This document shows, piece by piece, positions 1-12,800 of a stretch of DNA of 64,000 bases; position 1 is the stretch's first letter; every line of letters begins with the position of its first letter. This DNA is from Plutella xylostella. Taxonomy: Eukaryota; Arthropoda; Insecta; Lepidoptera; Plutellidae. Under the pieces are notes generated by a model. It had not been told where the DNA came from, made no database searches, and saw only the letters and a program-made list of their open reading frames with translations. Where the stretch lies: the NCBI RefSeq assembly GCF_932276165.1, contig NC_064012.1, forward strand, positions 4,843,501 to 4,907,500, given 5' to 3'. Both the position numbers and the translations under genes were made by a program.

Positions 1-3000
1 GAGTATACTTATTTAATGGTTTCTAAGATAATGACGACCATCCAATTTAAGGCATGATGATCAGTATCAGATCATACTCTTCGCAAAAAAGAACATTCGG
101 CTAGAAAAGCGTAATTTTGTGAGTTGTGAGTCGCGTAAATTCGGTCAGAGTTTCTGTTGGGCTGCAACGCGGGCGCATTTTATTCAGACAATTTAGTAGA
201 AAAAATTTAGTTCTGCTACCGACCGCCAGGGGCGCTGTTAATATTTTAATACAAAATACTCGATGCATTCTACTTCACGTTCACGATGAAAATTCATGCT
301 AAGATGGCAGTTCTATTGGAATTTTGCGTGTGAGTCGGCAGACAACTCATTTTGCGTCACCGTGTGAATAAAAATTGAGTTATCTATGTAATTGAATGCT
401 GCAGATACTCATCATCATCACGATTGACTTTGCACTGCACACCCAAGTTGAATACGAGTATACCAAACTCTATTTCCTCCTGAGGCTTCCTCCATTTAAC
501 GTGTGGAATAGTCGCAGATAAAAAAAAACAAATAAAAGTCCACACAAGATAAGAAAACTCAATTACGGTTAGAGCATTGCATTGACCTAGACCTAGATAC
601 ACAATTTGTCGTAATTAAAAAGGAAAACTTACGCCTAATATTCAAAAGGTTGCCAGACAAATAAATATTTAACTGTTTCATGGACGATTTAACACATTTG
701 TTGTCGGTAAATGTAAAGTATCTTTACATTACTGTTTTTTTTACCCGACTGCCGAAGGAGGAGGGTAATGTTTTAACAGATATATTTTCAATTTTGTTTT
801 AAAATATAGAACTAACCTTGCATTTTGTGTCCAAACCTCGATCTTCTCTATAGAATAAGTCCAGTGGAACTGAGGAACTACGGACAAAGAACCCATACAA
901 GTGTGACAATAATCTCATTAGCCTTATTATCTTTCTGATAGCTCTGCATATACCACTACTGGCACGTGTATTTAAACATCAGCCCTTCAGGTTTACAAAA
1001 TAAGAGTTAAAATTGCACGAAGCCAGGTCACGTGGATACCTATATTATTGACTTTGTTTAAAATGTCTACGTACCGAAGTATAAATGTATAGAACTAACT
1101 CATTTTCAATACAATTTGGAGATTAGTTACACTCTATAGAAAATAAGCCACACACTCTTACTGCCAGTTTCAATACTCTATCCAAACAATATTAGTCTAT
1201 GACTATATCTATTTATTATATTAGTATATGCACCTCTGCCTACCCCGCAAGGGAGTACATTAGTACAAGGTGTGAGTGTTTGTTTTTTGTTTTGACTCTA
1301 TCTATCGATAGCTCACAGTTACTTTCATAACACTTGTTAAACAGTGTTTAAAGTTTTTTGTCGTACCACAGTTTGTATTTTACGGTTTTAGAGACATCCC
1401 ATGATTTAATTTCTCTAGATTTTATCCATCGACTTATTGTGTGAGACGTATCCGATGAAAAGTAAGATAATTTAAACCCAATAGGATTCCCAATAGGATT
1501 TGTGCGGAAGTCGGAAAAATTTGAACTATCATAGGAATAATATTTATTACTTTTAATCCGTCGTGACCGATCGTGACCTTAGCTATGTTCTTATGTAACA
1601 ATATGGTAGTGTACATTCCTAGTCTGTATTGATATAAGGAATAGGGGTAAGTATTTTTTAAAATACAGCCTATCAGATTTGTATGTGCCTTGCCAACCGC
1701 TTTAGAAGTTGTTTCTGGACAGAACGTAAACGTTAGGTAGTTTTTTAGGGCCTTAAACACAGAAAGCCTTAAGGTATTTTTCCACATAAAGTGTTAATAC
1801 TTATTTTGCTGGCGGTAACGGGCCATAAAAAATAGCTGTGGAAGCATTATAATAATGAAGATGATAATTATTATTCGGTAGCTCTGTTTTTATTGGACAG
1901 ATTTTCAGAGCCAATACAAGAGGTTGCAAAAGTTGTATACTCCATAGATTTTTGTTGGTCACGTGACTTTTTACTATGGAGAAACAAACATATTTTTCGC
2001 GAATTTCTAAAATTTGTAGAACAAAAGTTGTTCAGAATGACCCCCTGATTCCCTCGGCTTAGGTTTTTTGTATGATTTTGAAAATGTCTGCTAATGTTTC
2101 TAACTTCCAATAAATACCTTCCGCACTCAGTCAACTTCAAGCAAACTTATGGAAACTTTTACATCTAAACCTTTTTGAAGGCTTTAATGGAAAATTAGTG
2201 TTTCCGCTTCCGGCCTCCTTATTAAGTTTTGACATAAGAGTGACAGCTTAATGTTTATTATTATTACAAGTAATTAATTGAAGGATTTTTTATACGTTTA
2301 TTATGAAGGTAAGCTTGTAAAGATATTATATAACTTATTAGCCATTAGTTAAATTGTCTAACCGGCGTACTTAAAAAACAATTAGCGATTAGGTAAATGT
2401 GTATAATATATTGTGCTATAATAACGAACTTCGAACTTACTTCAATGCTTCATAGACCAGATAATGTGGGATGGCGATGGCCCACAGAGCGTACCTTTAC
2501 CACATAATTTAGTGTTTCTCATTGGACCTAAAGAAGTGATAGTTGTTAAATTACCCATTCAAGGGTCTCTCAAGAGTGGCTATAACGATTAATCATAATT
2601 TAACTTAAATTGAATAAGTTAGCCCGATTACAGAACCATTTTACATTAGATATGTTCCATTTCGAGATCCTATCTTGAGAAAAGTTGTACAGTTAAAAAA
2701 TTAGATCGTGTAAAGTCTGTTTTTAATCTCAGATACTAAATTGACTGATTCAGAACAGTTCATCTATAGTCAATAGGGAATATGCAAGTGGTTCAAATAA
2801 AGGTCAAATATTATTTATAATAAACTTTCTTGTTTCTTAACTACGACTCCATCATTATTTTTGATTATAATTTATTTTTGAGCAAGAAAATGAAGTTGAA
2901 AAGTACAAAAAAACTTCGGTAAATTCTAACTTCCGAGAAACGTCACCCATTTTCTTAGGGCGGATGTGACGTCATAATTCTTTATATATCAATCTCAGAA

Positions 3001-3403
3001 TAATAACTTCTTTGCGTTTGCGTATAGTTAAATAAATGTCAAGTGTAAACAAAGAAATGTTAATGTCACCGAGTATTTGTGATGCTCGTTGTGATCAGAT
3101 ACGATGGATCACATAAAAATTCTTCCAATACGAGTAGATCCTAGCCTCCTATAACCTCTCCACTTCTTGTTTGATATGCTTGTTTGTTTGCAAAGTTTAG
3201 GACTTTTTATATTTTTTGTTGGTAGTGTATGGGCTGCCACTAGTTGTTCTATTGTAATGAGGCGTAAACAGCCATTCGCTAGTCAACGAGCCACTCAAAT
3301 ATGCTCCATATTGCAACACAATAAAATTCAATTTGTATTGTAAGTATTATGACATGAACATGACACAAGTTGCTCTTTCTACTTTTAGGTTATAATGGCA
3401 GTC
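1..3403. other. Intergenic stretch, no gene recognised
   Basis: This AT-rich stretch shows no convincing coding region; its short open frames have no recognisable domain or splice context. It holds small repeat debris: a proline-codon-like 'cccgactgccgaagg' repeat fragment near 751, a piece resembling a LINE/SINE tail near 1231-1275 ('cctaccccgcaaggg'), and at 1923-2045 a decayed copy of the TACAGGGTGTTGCAA palindromic MITE, recognisable by the internal 'ttggtcacgtgacttttta' block also seen at 33768-34035. Upstream exons of the ODF2-like gene could be hidden here. Confidence 0.6.
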
Positions 3404-3411
3404 GTTAGTAT

Positions 3412-4169
3412 GGGTTCCGCTCATCTGGCATAATCTTTATTGACCAAAACTCATTTCGCATAACTCGTATGGTCTAAACTTTTTTGGCCGAACCATCACT
3501 TTGCCAAGACTTATGTGGCATAAGGCTCGTTTCGTCTAAAACTCTTTAGGCACAATCTTTAAACACCTAAGTTTCGTTTGCTCAAATTCATGTTCGTCTA
3601 TACCTATGTATAATCTTGTTTCTCCTAATGTTATCTTAATGAATAATATATTAAGTATGTAGTAAATGTACAAATTGTGGTATTTTTCTCCTACATCCCG
3701 AAAATCACGATATTGTATGAACAAAAAATCGAAAGTTAACGACCGATATAGTTATTACAAACCCCATGAGATCGAAACCTAAAAATAGGTGCGACGACGA
3801 GCAAAGCGAGGAGGAGCGTGTTAGGTGCACATGTTCATCAAAACCAAAGCGGAGCGCAGCGAAGCGGAGCGGAGCGTTTTCCAAACAGCGGAAACAATAC
3901 AAGGCACCAGTTTGCGCTATGTAGGGAGACGCTCCGTCAAAGTTAAAGCCAAACGAATATTATTACTTTGTATAAACCTATGCCATAGCATTATTAGGCT
4001 ATTCAAGATTTGGCCATACCATTATTAGGCTAAACAATGTTATGCGAAATAACTTTTTACTAAACGAGATTTATGCCATACGATTTTCGGCGTAACGAGA
4101 CTTTGACCAAACGTTACTATGCAATACGAGATTAGGCAAAAAAATCTTATGCCAAAAAAGGTAGAACCC
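3412..4169. mobile_element. Non-autonomous DNA transposon with minisatellite-like inverted arms (copy 1)
   Basis: The element begins GGGTTCC and ends GGTAGAACCC. It is flanked by a perfect 8-bp direct repeat GTTAGTAT (3404-3411 and 4170-4177), which marks a transposition event. The left arm (3412 to about 3625) is a run of degenerate 15-16-bp units close to AATCTCGTTTGGCATA. The right arm (about 3980-4169) is the same unit inverted, close to TTATGCCAAACGAGAT. The middle holds a GC-rich core (3783-3880) shared with the element at 55920-57214. No transposase is encoded. An 8-bp duplication fits hAT- or P-like superfamilies, but the termini do not let me choose. Overlapping short open frames here follow the repeats and are not genes. 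Confidence 0.8.
3783..3880 (+). repeat. GC-rich core of the arm-type transposon
   Basis: This is a purine-rich block running from 'ataggtgcgacgacgagc' to 'gaagcggagcggagcgtttt'. It is made of two similar halves, each a GCGA/GCGG/GAGC-type repeat, around an 'aggtgcacat' spacer. It is nearly the same, base for base, as the two cores inside 55920-57214, while everything around it differs. Confidence 0.75.
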
Positions 4170-4177
4170 GTTAGTAT

Positions 4178-5825
4178 ATTTCAAAAGTTGTTATTTTTTC
4201 TAAATTAAGTTATGGAAGAATTCTCGTAATCAGAAGAACTGGACACATTAAATTTATTACGCAGTATGAACGAGTAAACTGTGGCCAGCTGCGGAAAAGG
4301 ACAGCAAAGACTATTGAAAAGTCGAGAGCCGTGTGCCCAAATATTAGGGAATATGCATATATTTTTATACTCTTATTCGATAGTTTAGATAAGGGGGTTT
4401 AGACCTTTGAGATATGCACAATGGTTCCATTCAAGAGAGCCAGGTGCAGGTTCTTACACCCCCACAGATAATAGAATAGAATGACCCACTAACCCTAGTC
4501 ACTCTTACTGAGAACCAAAGTTACAGTAAGTACTTACAGACAATACAAATATTACTTTATATTCATATTGCCATAATAGCGTAATATTGTGTACAAAGGT
4601 CCTCTGGTTTGCGCGCTCCCATTTCAAAAGAGCTACTAGCAGCTATTTACGAGCTCCCATTACAAAACAGCCACTGGTCACACTTTATTACCATTACAAA
4701 ACAGCCACTGATCACACTTTATACACTTCCTTTTTCGTTTGTTACCATGACAACATTGGTTTGTTGAAAATACAAAAGAACTCTGTGATTACTTGATTAG
4801 GTAAAAAATCTATGCCGACTGACGGGACTCATTATTCTGAGCCGTGAAATTAAACGATTATGACGTCACGACAGCCCGCCATCCTGACGGAATTTCAAAG
4901 TGGTCGTGATGGTTGTAATTTTTTAACTTTCTTTAAAATACCTTAAATTACTTATTTTGGCGTTGAATTTTTTTTTACTATTATAAAGTGATGTAAAACT
5001 ATCCAATAAAAGTATATAAAAAAATTACGCATATTCCCTATTGTCCCGCAACACATCGACTGTTCGTGAACCGTTCAGAAATTGACAATTTAGTATCTGT
5101 GATTAAAAAACGAACTTTAGTTTCCTTCGCAATTCTTCCTCTTTCTTTTCCATAAAACTTCTTTAACGGAAACGGATGTGATGGAGCTGGGTGAGAGAAA
5201 CGTCTCACTTTTCCGAAAAATGGATGTCTTTGACAAGCTAACCAGGGTCATCCAGGGCAGTGGCTAATGAAGCTTTCTTCAGACCTGATTTTACGAAGAA
5301 AGAACCACCGCAGATTTAGTATTCCCGGAAAAATGGCAAGTTAGAAGTGCAAAAGTTTTATTATAAGAGGAATATATTTTATATTAAAAATAATAGTATT
5401 CTTAATATAAAATATATTATATTGATTAAAAACAGGCAATCGGTAATTCTCCCATTCAGGCAGGCTCTTCTAAAAGTAATTAATGTGACCATCATATACA
5501 TCGTAGTTTGTATAAAGCACTGCGAAGTCTTCCAACCTCCCAAAGACAAGCATACAGCCTCCTCTGGCCCCTTGGCACTGGACATAGACCAATCACAAAC
5601 TGTCACTTTTGCTGTCACAAAACGTAAACAACACAATAAAATCATCATATTCAATCATATTATGTAAACAAAATCGAACAAATCTAAAAAATCAACTCAA
5701 AATTGGAAGAAAATTTCACAATAATCCAGAAAAACTAAGAAAACCTCTATAAATTACTGTCATGTTGTGAACCATGAGAAAATTCTTACAAAGGTAGGGT
5801 AACTTGGTTCCGTAGCTATATTTCG
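4178..5825. other. Intergenic stretch with small repeats
   Basis: No gene is recognised. A SINE 3' fragment (4403-4478) carries the phrases seen in the complete SINE at 56221 ('gagagccaggtgcagg', 'cacccccacag') and an AATAG-type tail. At about 4655-4720 a unit of about 32 bp containing 'ccattacaaaacagccactg' is tandemly duplicated with slight divergence. 5350-5430 is an AT-only self-complementary stretch. Confidence 0.55.
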
Positions 5826-5828
5826 TAC

Positions 5829-6030
5829 AAGCAGTTCCCGCGAGCTTCGCTTCGCCTTAAAAAGTTTTCCCGTGGGAATTCCGGGATAAAAAGTAGCCTA
5901 TGTACTTTCAGTGTCTAGACCATACGAGTATGTATACCAAATCATTCATTCAAATCCGTTCAGTAGTTTTGCCGTGAAAGAGTAACTAACAGACAGACAG
6001 ACACAGTTACTTTCGCATTTATAATATTAG
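5829..6030 (-). mobile_element. Non-autonomous Helitron 3' region (copy a)
   Basis: On the - strand this reads through 'cagttactctttcacggc'-type and 'cgaagcgaagctcgcggg' blocks, a very common lepidopteran repeat whose 3' end is CTAG. Here the terminal tetranucleotide has decayed to CTTG. Further copies are at 43875-44050 and 57524-57734. It encodes nothing; the family is mobilised in trans by RepHel proteins. Confidence 0.65.
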
Positions 6031-6255
6031 TTAGGATTAGGATAAGGAGAGGATAAGATAAGGTCAAAAGTCAAAACATCGAGACCAGCTGAGCCTGCAC
6101 TCTGAAAGCCTTCAAGGGAAACTGAACTTTCTCTTGAAGAAACTAGATAGGAAAAACGTTCAGGTACATTTTTTATATAGCTATTTTAACGCTGAAGCAA
6201 AATTGGTGGTCTGATAAGTATGTGTCTGCATTATCGTGGCTCCGACATAAGATTC

Positions 6256-6580
6256 TGGGGGGTCATTTTCATGCCATTGGTACGCTTAATACAACGAGAT
6301 ACAGTCGTGGTTAGCACTACATTTTTGCTTTTCCTGAACTTCTCTATCTATCATGGCTCTATCTCGTTGTATCAAGCGTGCCGATAGCGTGACAATTCTT
6401 ATTGGTTCATTCTACGATTTATACAGGCTGTTGCAAAAAGGGTCTAAGCCTGAAACTGAAATCAGAATTCGAAAATTCGCGAAAAAAAAATGTCAGATTC
6501 GGGCTTAGATATACCATGCTGCACATGTAGGTTTCGGCTTAGTATACCAATTTTGCAACACCCTGTAGAGTGACCCCCTA
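6256..6580. mobile_element. GGGGGGTCA MITE with a second MITE nested inside
   Basis: The outer element runs from 'ggggggtca' (about 6257) to 'tgaccccc' (about 6578) and carries 'acaacgagatacagtcgtgg' and 'gtgccgatagcgtgac' blocks shared with copies at 10619, 23694, 41454, 43478 and 46737. The inner element (6422-6567) runs TACAGGCTGTTGCAAAA to TTTTGCAACACCCTGTA and is a shortened copy of the palindrome at 33768-34035. Confidence 0.6.
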
Positions 6581-6842
6581 GTGGGAGCACCATCCTTCGC
6601 TGTACAAATTGTGCATAGCCTATGTAAGTACTGTGTAAATTCCTGAAAGTTATGTCAGGCTCGTGATGCTGTCGCTCCCGGATTTTATTGGAAGATATTT
6701 GTTAGCAAGCCTAGACTGCATTTTCATGGTATGAAAATTCTTTATCGATCTTTGCAAACCAAAAATATGCTACGTCGCTAACGAGGCATATTTTTATCGA
6801 AGTACCTAATCATCATAAAAACTTTATTGATTATTATTATAG
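6581..6842. other. Sequence upstream of the first recognised ODF2-like exon
   Basis: No coding sequence is recognised. It ends in a good polypyrimidine/AG acceptor at 6841-6842, so at least one further upstream exon (coding or UTR) should exist, but I cannot place it. Confidence 0.5.
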
Positions 6843-9800
6843 GGCGATGCACAAGCTATGAATGAAAAATCTCCGTGTACTGAAAGTCTATCTACAATAG
6901 TTACGGTAAGATTAAAGTATGTTTAAAGTTCGTATATAAAATCTTTCGTCTATGTTTTACGGAATACACAATCGATTTGATTCTACAGTATGTTACAAAA
7001 AAGTTGAAAAGTATGAGGGGCTAGATATATAGAGCAATGCATTTTTGCAATGCATGACGATGACGGCAATGTGAAAAGAAACTTAAAAACTGTTTAAAAA
7101 TAATATTCAGTTTATTTCTATAATTACTTAATAAGATGTAGCCATACGGATATGGCCGGTCAGGTGGACACTAGCGTTAATATATAGAGTTTCAGAAAAG
7201 AGTGCAACGAATTGTGTTGTGATACACCCAGTATATAATGTGGGTAGATTTATTGAAAAAAGATAAAGGAATCCAATTTTTACCCATTTAGTAATGGCAG
7301 CAACCCGCATGCTCGTTACTTTAATTTATTATTTGAAAATATAAGTAAATTAATTGCCTTTGAAAGCTAAAAATACCGTACAACTTTTGCAATGAGTACC
7401 ACTTTTACTATCTACCTACCTGTAGGTACTTACTATATGTTCAAATGGTGATTATTTTTCAGAATCATGAACAATTTGATGTGAAGGCCGCAATAAAATT
7501 AGTTGCACAGCTTGAATACTATAAAAAATCGACGGTTGAAATCGTAAGTGTCTTTGGAAAACCTCAAAATATGCAGTCACTGTGTTTTTCACATGTTCTA
7601 TCATGAAACTTATAACAAACTGTTGAGGGAAAATAAAGATGGCTGGTCAGCGGATATCCGAAGCCTAAGTATCCAAAGGATGTTTTTAATTTCATGTTTT
7701 ATAGAAGTATTCATGAAAAGCACACACACAGTTGACACAGTGTTTATCTCAGGGATTGCTTATTTAATTCCTCGATCTCATTAGCCTCATCACTATTACT
7801 CGGTCGCGAAACCCCGCCTCGGAATTAAATATGCATCTTTCACCCCTTATCGGGTAACAAACAATGTACTATTAAAAATATATGTTATGCATATAAAATG
7901 AACTTTTCAGGAAAAACAAATAGGTGAATTAGAATTGGAGGTGCACTATCTTACCGAAATGAGTGACCAAGCCAAGCCCAGCTACTGCCGCAGTGCAGCC
8001 GGACAGAACATCTGCTTCGCACAACCGGTGAGCCACTTCTTCTTCTTCTTAGCGTGTCTGTGACAAATACTAGAGCTGCTAGCCTAGCACGAGGTGCAAG
8101 ATGTGCGCGTCTATAGAGCTTCCACTATGTTATTGCATTTTTGACGTTTCCTTATGCCAAAGTTATTCGTCGCGAGCGTCTTGAGGCCTAACCTCTCATG
8201 CCTTGAGGGATTATCTTGCGCCCCGTGCTAGGCCTTCTGCTTTAGGGTTTTATTTACGAGTGTAGTGAAAGGATTAATTAGCCAGACAGAATTGCGTCAG
8301 TCGCTGACTGCCCAGGGTACAGTTAACTGTATTTTGTATTGGAATATTTACTGAGAAGACGGCTACGTGTATATATTTCACATAAGTTTATTTATCTTCA
8401 TCTTTTATTGTAACTAAGTATGTATTTTGTATACAATAAAGTGTTAAAATAAAAATAAAATAATAAGTACCTAATAATATACCATATAAAATCAAAACCG
8501 TAAGAAAGATTTACTTCACAAGGTTATGTACATGAACTGAAAAAAGTACAAACATACGTAAAACACAACCAATCAAGAAAGATCAGGTGAACATGTGCCT
8601 TTTGAACGACTTCGGGGATTTGCCGTAATCTCTACCGCTTGTGGGGGATTGTGGGATGCCGATTGCCGATGTCTATGTCACGCAACAATGCGTGACATAA
8701 ATATGTGAGAAACATCGAATGTTTTAAAACAAATTACATACACCCCTTGTCACTACCCCGGAACATTCAGCAATTCAGCGGACCCGAATGCAAAGTTGAA
8801 AACTAAGTAATTAGGTAAATATAATATAAAAAAGCTTTGCCTAAATTATAAATATACAGAGTGTTGCCAAAGTGCTAATATAGTAAAGTCAAAAGGAAGT
8901 GACCCGACATTTGGAAAGTCGAAAATAAAATTCACTCCTCATAAAGAATAAAACATTATTTTTCTTGTAATATAAAAATATATGATGTATTTGTATATTT
9001 TCTAATTATTAAATAACAAAATCATTTTTTACAGAAACCTGGTCCGCCTGTACCTCCAGGAACGAAAGCGGTAAGAAATGATATCACTTTGAACTTGACG
9101 ACAACATCCATTTCCAACGACTGCGATTGGCTAATCTACAATGATGCCAAATCTCCTGCCAAATTCAAAATTAAATCGATAACTGTATTATTTTGGGATT
9201 GATCAAAGCCAGTTTCGTTTCTGCTTACGACGCTACCGTTGTGATTTAATACTTGTAATATGTAAAAGTGATCCATCATTATCATCATCATCAGCCAATA
9301 ATCATCCACTGCTGGACATAGGCCTCTCCCAAGGAGCGCCACAACACTCGGTCCTCGGCCTTCCTCATCCAACCACTACCAGCTACCCGCCTAAGGTCGG
9401 CAGTCCAGCGGGCAGGAGGGTGTCCGAAGCTGCGCTGCGTTTACCTGTTCGTGGTAAAAGTGATTATCAACAAATTACTAGCCCGTATATTGGTGCCCAA
9501 TTGAACGCCACAACACTAGGTTTTCCTAATCCAACCACTGACGGGTCACTAACTGCCACATATTTAAGGTCATCCGTCCAGCGGGCTGGAGATCGGTCCA
9601 CGCTACGCTTGCCTGTTCGTGGTCTCCACTCGAAAATCGTTTACACCGCTGGTTATCGGTTCTTCAGCATTCAGCCACCTTAGCTGCTAGCATATAGATT
9701 TCTGACACTATTCTTAAAAGTAAGTACTTACCTAAATACATGTAAAAACTACCTAAGTACTTACTTATTTAAATTCCAGGCTCTATTCCCAATAGAGCTA

Positions 9801-12800
9801 GAAATACAAGTAGGAATTTTATAACAACAACAGTTGCTCAATCTTAGAAAGTTATGCAAGTGCAAGATACCCTACAGCTGAAGCAAAACACAGAGACTAA
9901 CTAAATTGTTACTCGGAAAATCTGTTGCAGGAGGTAGCCCATTAAAATGCAAAGGTGCTCTCCTTCCTTTGATGCTACTGAAATGTCCGCAAAACGGCAC
10001 AAACAATCCCTCTTTTAAATAAATATTATAATAGGTACCTATTTGTATTTATATTATAAAGAAAACCCACTTACAATAGTAAGTTATTTAATGGAAATAA
10101 CGTAAAATAAATAGTGGCTAATAGGAAAACTGACAATGCGTTTTCCTTTGAGAAAAATATGTAGGAATATGTATTGTATGTTTCAAATGTAAAGAAGTGA
10201 ATACATTTTAGTAGAGGTAAAAAAAAACAAAATACTTTCAACTTCTGACTAAATAGACATAGTCCTAACTCCAACTCCAACTAAACTTTAAATCGCGGCT
10301 TCAGACTAGCTTACTTTTCCGCGTATACGGTCTTTGGACCATAAGCGCTTACAATACAAGCGCATTTCATAATAAAAGGTGTCATGTCACTTATAACAGC
10401 TTAGAAACATGTCAACGCTATTACGAGTTATGTACCAAAATACGCACCTATGTGCGCTTCAAAAAAACGAGCTTACGCGCTAAAAAATACGCTACTCTGT
10501 AACCGCTCTGGGAGGACCCACCATGACTTGTCACGCACACGCGTAGGCCTGTGAAGGCTCAATTTAGCATGCCTATTGTCGGAAATAAATTAATTGTACA
10601 TTTTGGTAACCAAAACACTGGAGGGTTACTTTATACTGATAAAAAATGATCGAACGAGAGCTGTCGTGCAATCGGCACGTTTAATAGAAATAGAGTCGTG
10701 GCTCGCGCAGCAGCGCTTTGAAACTTACTTTTTCGTGATATAGATTGAACCCCCTGGTTCGTAGTAGTGCCAGAATAATAATAGAGTGGTCTATTGTTTG
10801 GAAAATATATTCATGGCTGAGTAGTCGCCATTGTCCGTAGCATATATTGGTCACTCAAAACTAGATTACCAGGGTTAATTTTCAGGACGTGTTATTATGA
10901 TGAATAATTAATTATATTACATATGATTCATTATTGTTCTAGTGCGGAGTGTGTCCACCATGCCCCGCTCCGTGCAACCCAGACGCACCACCAGTAAGTT
11001 AAATAACACTCTAATTCGTAATGAGTAGCTTCACCTATAGTATATATATATATATTTATTTACACTTGGTATTTAGAAAACTCGATCAATCTTTTTAAAA
11101 AACAATTTATTTCAGACCCCGGCTGAGAGGGAGGTGGCCAGACTGACTATACAACTAAAACAGTGCGAAGGACTGTTCAAAGCGAAAGTCACTGAGGTAA
11201 ATATCATTAGTCATCATTATCACATTCGTTACTTTACCTTCGATGCAGCCACAACCAAACAAATCGGTTTCCTTAGTAAGTTTAGTAAATGTGCTTAAAC
11301 CAAAGTAGCGTAGTAGTAGTTGAGTAGGTATTATAGTATCATAGACTAGCATACACCATCAAGTTGAAGCTTCCTAGAAGCGCAAGACTAAACTAAACGT
11401 AACGTTGATTACAAGACTCTCTACGAGGCGGTTCCATTTGAGAGAGCCAGGAAAGTACTAATACTTACACCGCCACAGAGAATAGAATAGAATAGATTGT
11501 AGCGATAGCGGTGCCTCGCCTCTTCTCGCCTCACCTCGCTGTCACACCGCTTTGTGTCGGTTTTTGGGCGCGACTCAAAGCACGTGTGAGATAGACTGTA
11601 GCGGGGAACTGAATAAAATAGACAGTGTAGATACTGTGGATGGTGAGTTCCCGTGCAGCCTTCACTCGTCATGGCACCCGAGCGCCTCTAGGAGTCTGGA
11701 TCCGCCATCACAACTCACCATATATCTTTGATTAAAACACAGTGCGCAATTCTCCGGGCGGACCTTTTAGCCACAAAAGAAGAGCTGGAAAAAGAGAGAT
11801 GTCAGCACCGAGAGGTCCTCAACAAGCTGCGGGAGTTGGAAATGAAATTCGAGGGTCTGGCCACTCAGACCAACAACATGTTTGGGAGCAAAGAGCAAGC
11901 GTATGAGCACGAGGTCAGCGTGAGGACGCTGAAGCAGTGCTATAAAGAAGCCAGGGAGGAGATCGAAGAGTTGAGGTTACTGATGAAGGAGCAGAATGAA
12001 CAGCTGCAGGATTACAGAGTCAAGGTTTGGATTGTTTTGTTATTTGGAAGTTTTAGGCCCTTTCTCCACTGGTCCGGCGTCGGAAACCGCTATAAAAATA
12101 TCGGACAGTACTACTGTAATATACTACTTATGTGCTAGGTAAAACAGTTACTACTACCTATGGTCAAGGTAACACTAAACTTGTTCGGTGCAGTGTTAAA
12201 AGACCTTTAAGGCTGTCCCTATGGATTTATAATTGATGACTTGGAAATAAACTTGTGCAATAAAATAAATATAAATTGTATCTAGTAGTTAAAGAGTCAT
12301 GCAGGGCTCGAGATTATTGGATCATACATGGATCTTTCAGGAAACTAATTTTGTTATGTTTTTAGTATCTGCAAGCTCAGCAGCTTGTCGAGGAACAGAA
12401 GAAACAGCTGGACATGATGGACATGGACAACACGCGGATCAGCGAACAGATCAACTTGGAGATCCAGCAAGTAAAGGTAAAACTGCACAAAAAGTTTTAA
12501 ATAAAATCTTGTCCAAAATTATGCCAAGCAAATGATGCTGGATGCTGCGCTGTAATGAACGAGCAATGTTTTACTTTTCATTTCAACCGATCATTGCTTC
12601 TGTTTAACACCAGCACAAGCATTTGCACCAGGAATATATTTTCAACAAGTTTTATGCAATGTTTTGGTCAAACTTGATCTAACCCAATCGTATTAATCCA
12701 AAAACAGTTGAAGTTCCAAGAAAAGTTGCAAGAGCTGTCTCCACTGCCGGACCTGCTGAGAGCGACCCAGTTGAAGCTGAAGGACGCTCAGCAGTCGCAG

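Noticed and set aside
384..602. Small secreted or membrane protein on the - strand
   Set aside because: Hydrophobic stretch but no splice sites, homology or supporting context.
3825..4028. Short + strand protein with KAERSEAERS repeats
   Set aside because: It is a translation of the GC-rich transposon core, present in non-coding context in the other copies.
10313..10510. Third member of the word-array transposon family
   Set aside because: Repeated GCGCTT/AGCGC words are present, but I could find neither the GC-rich core, a clear 15-16-bp period, nor a target duplication.
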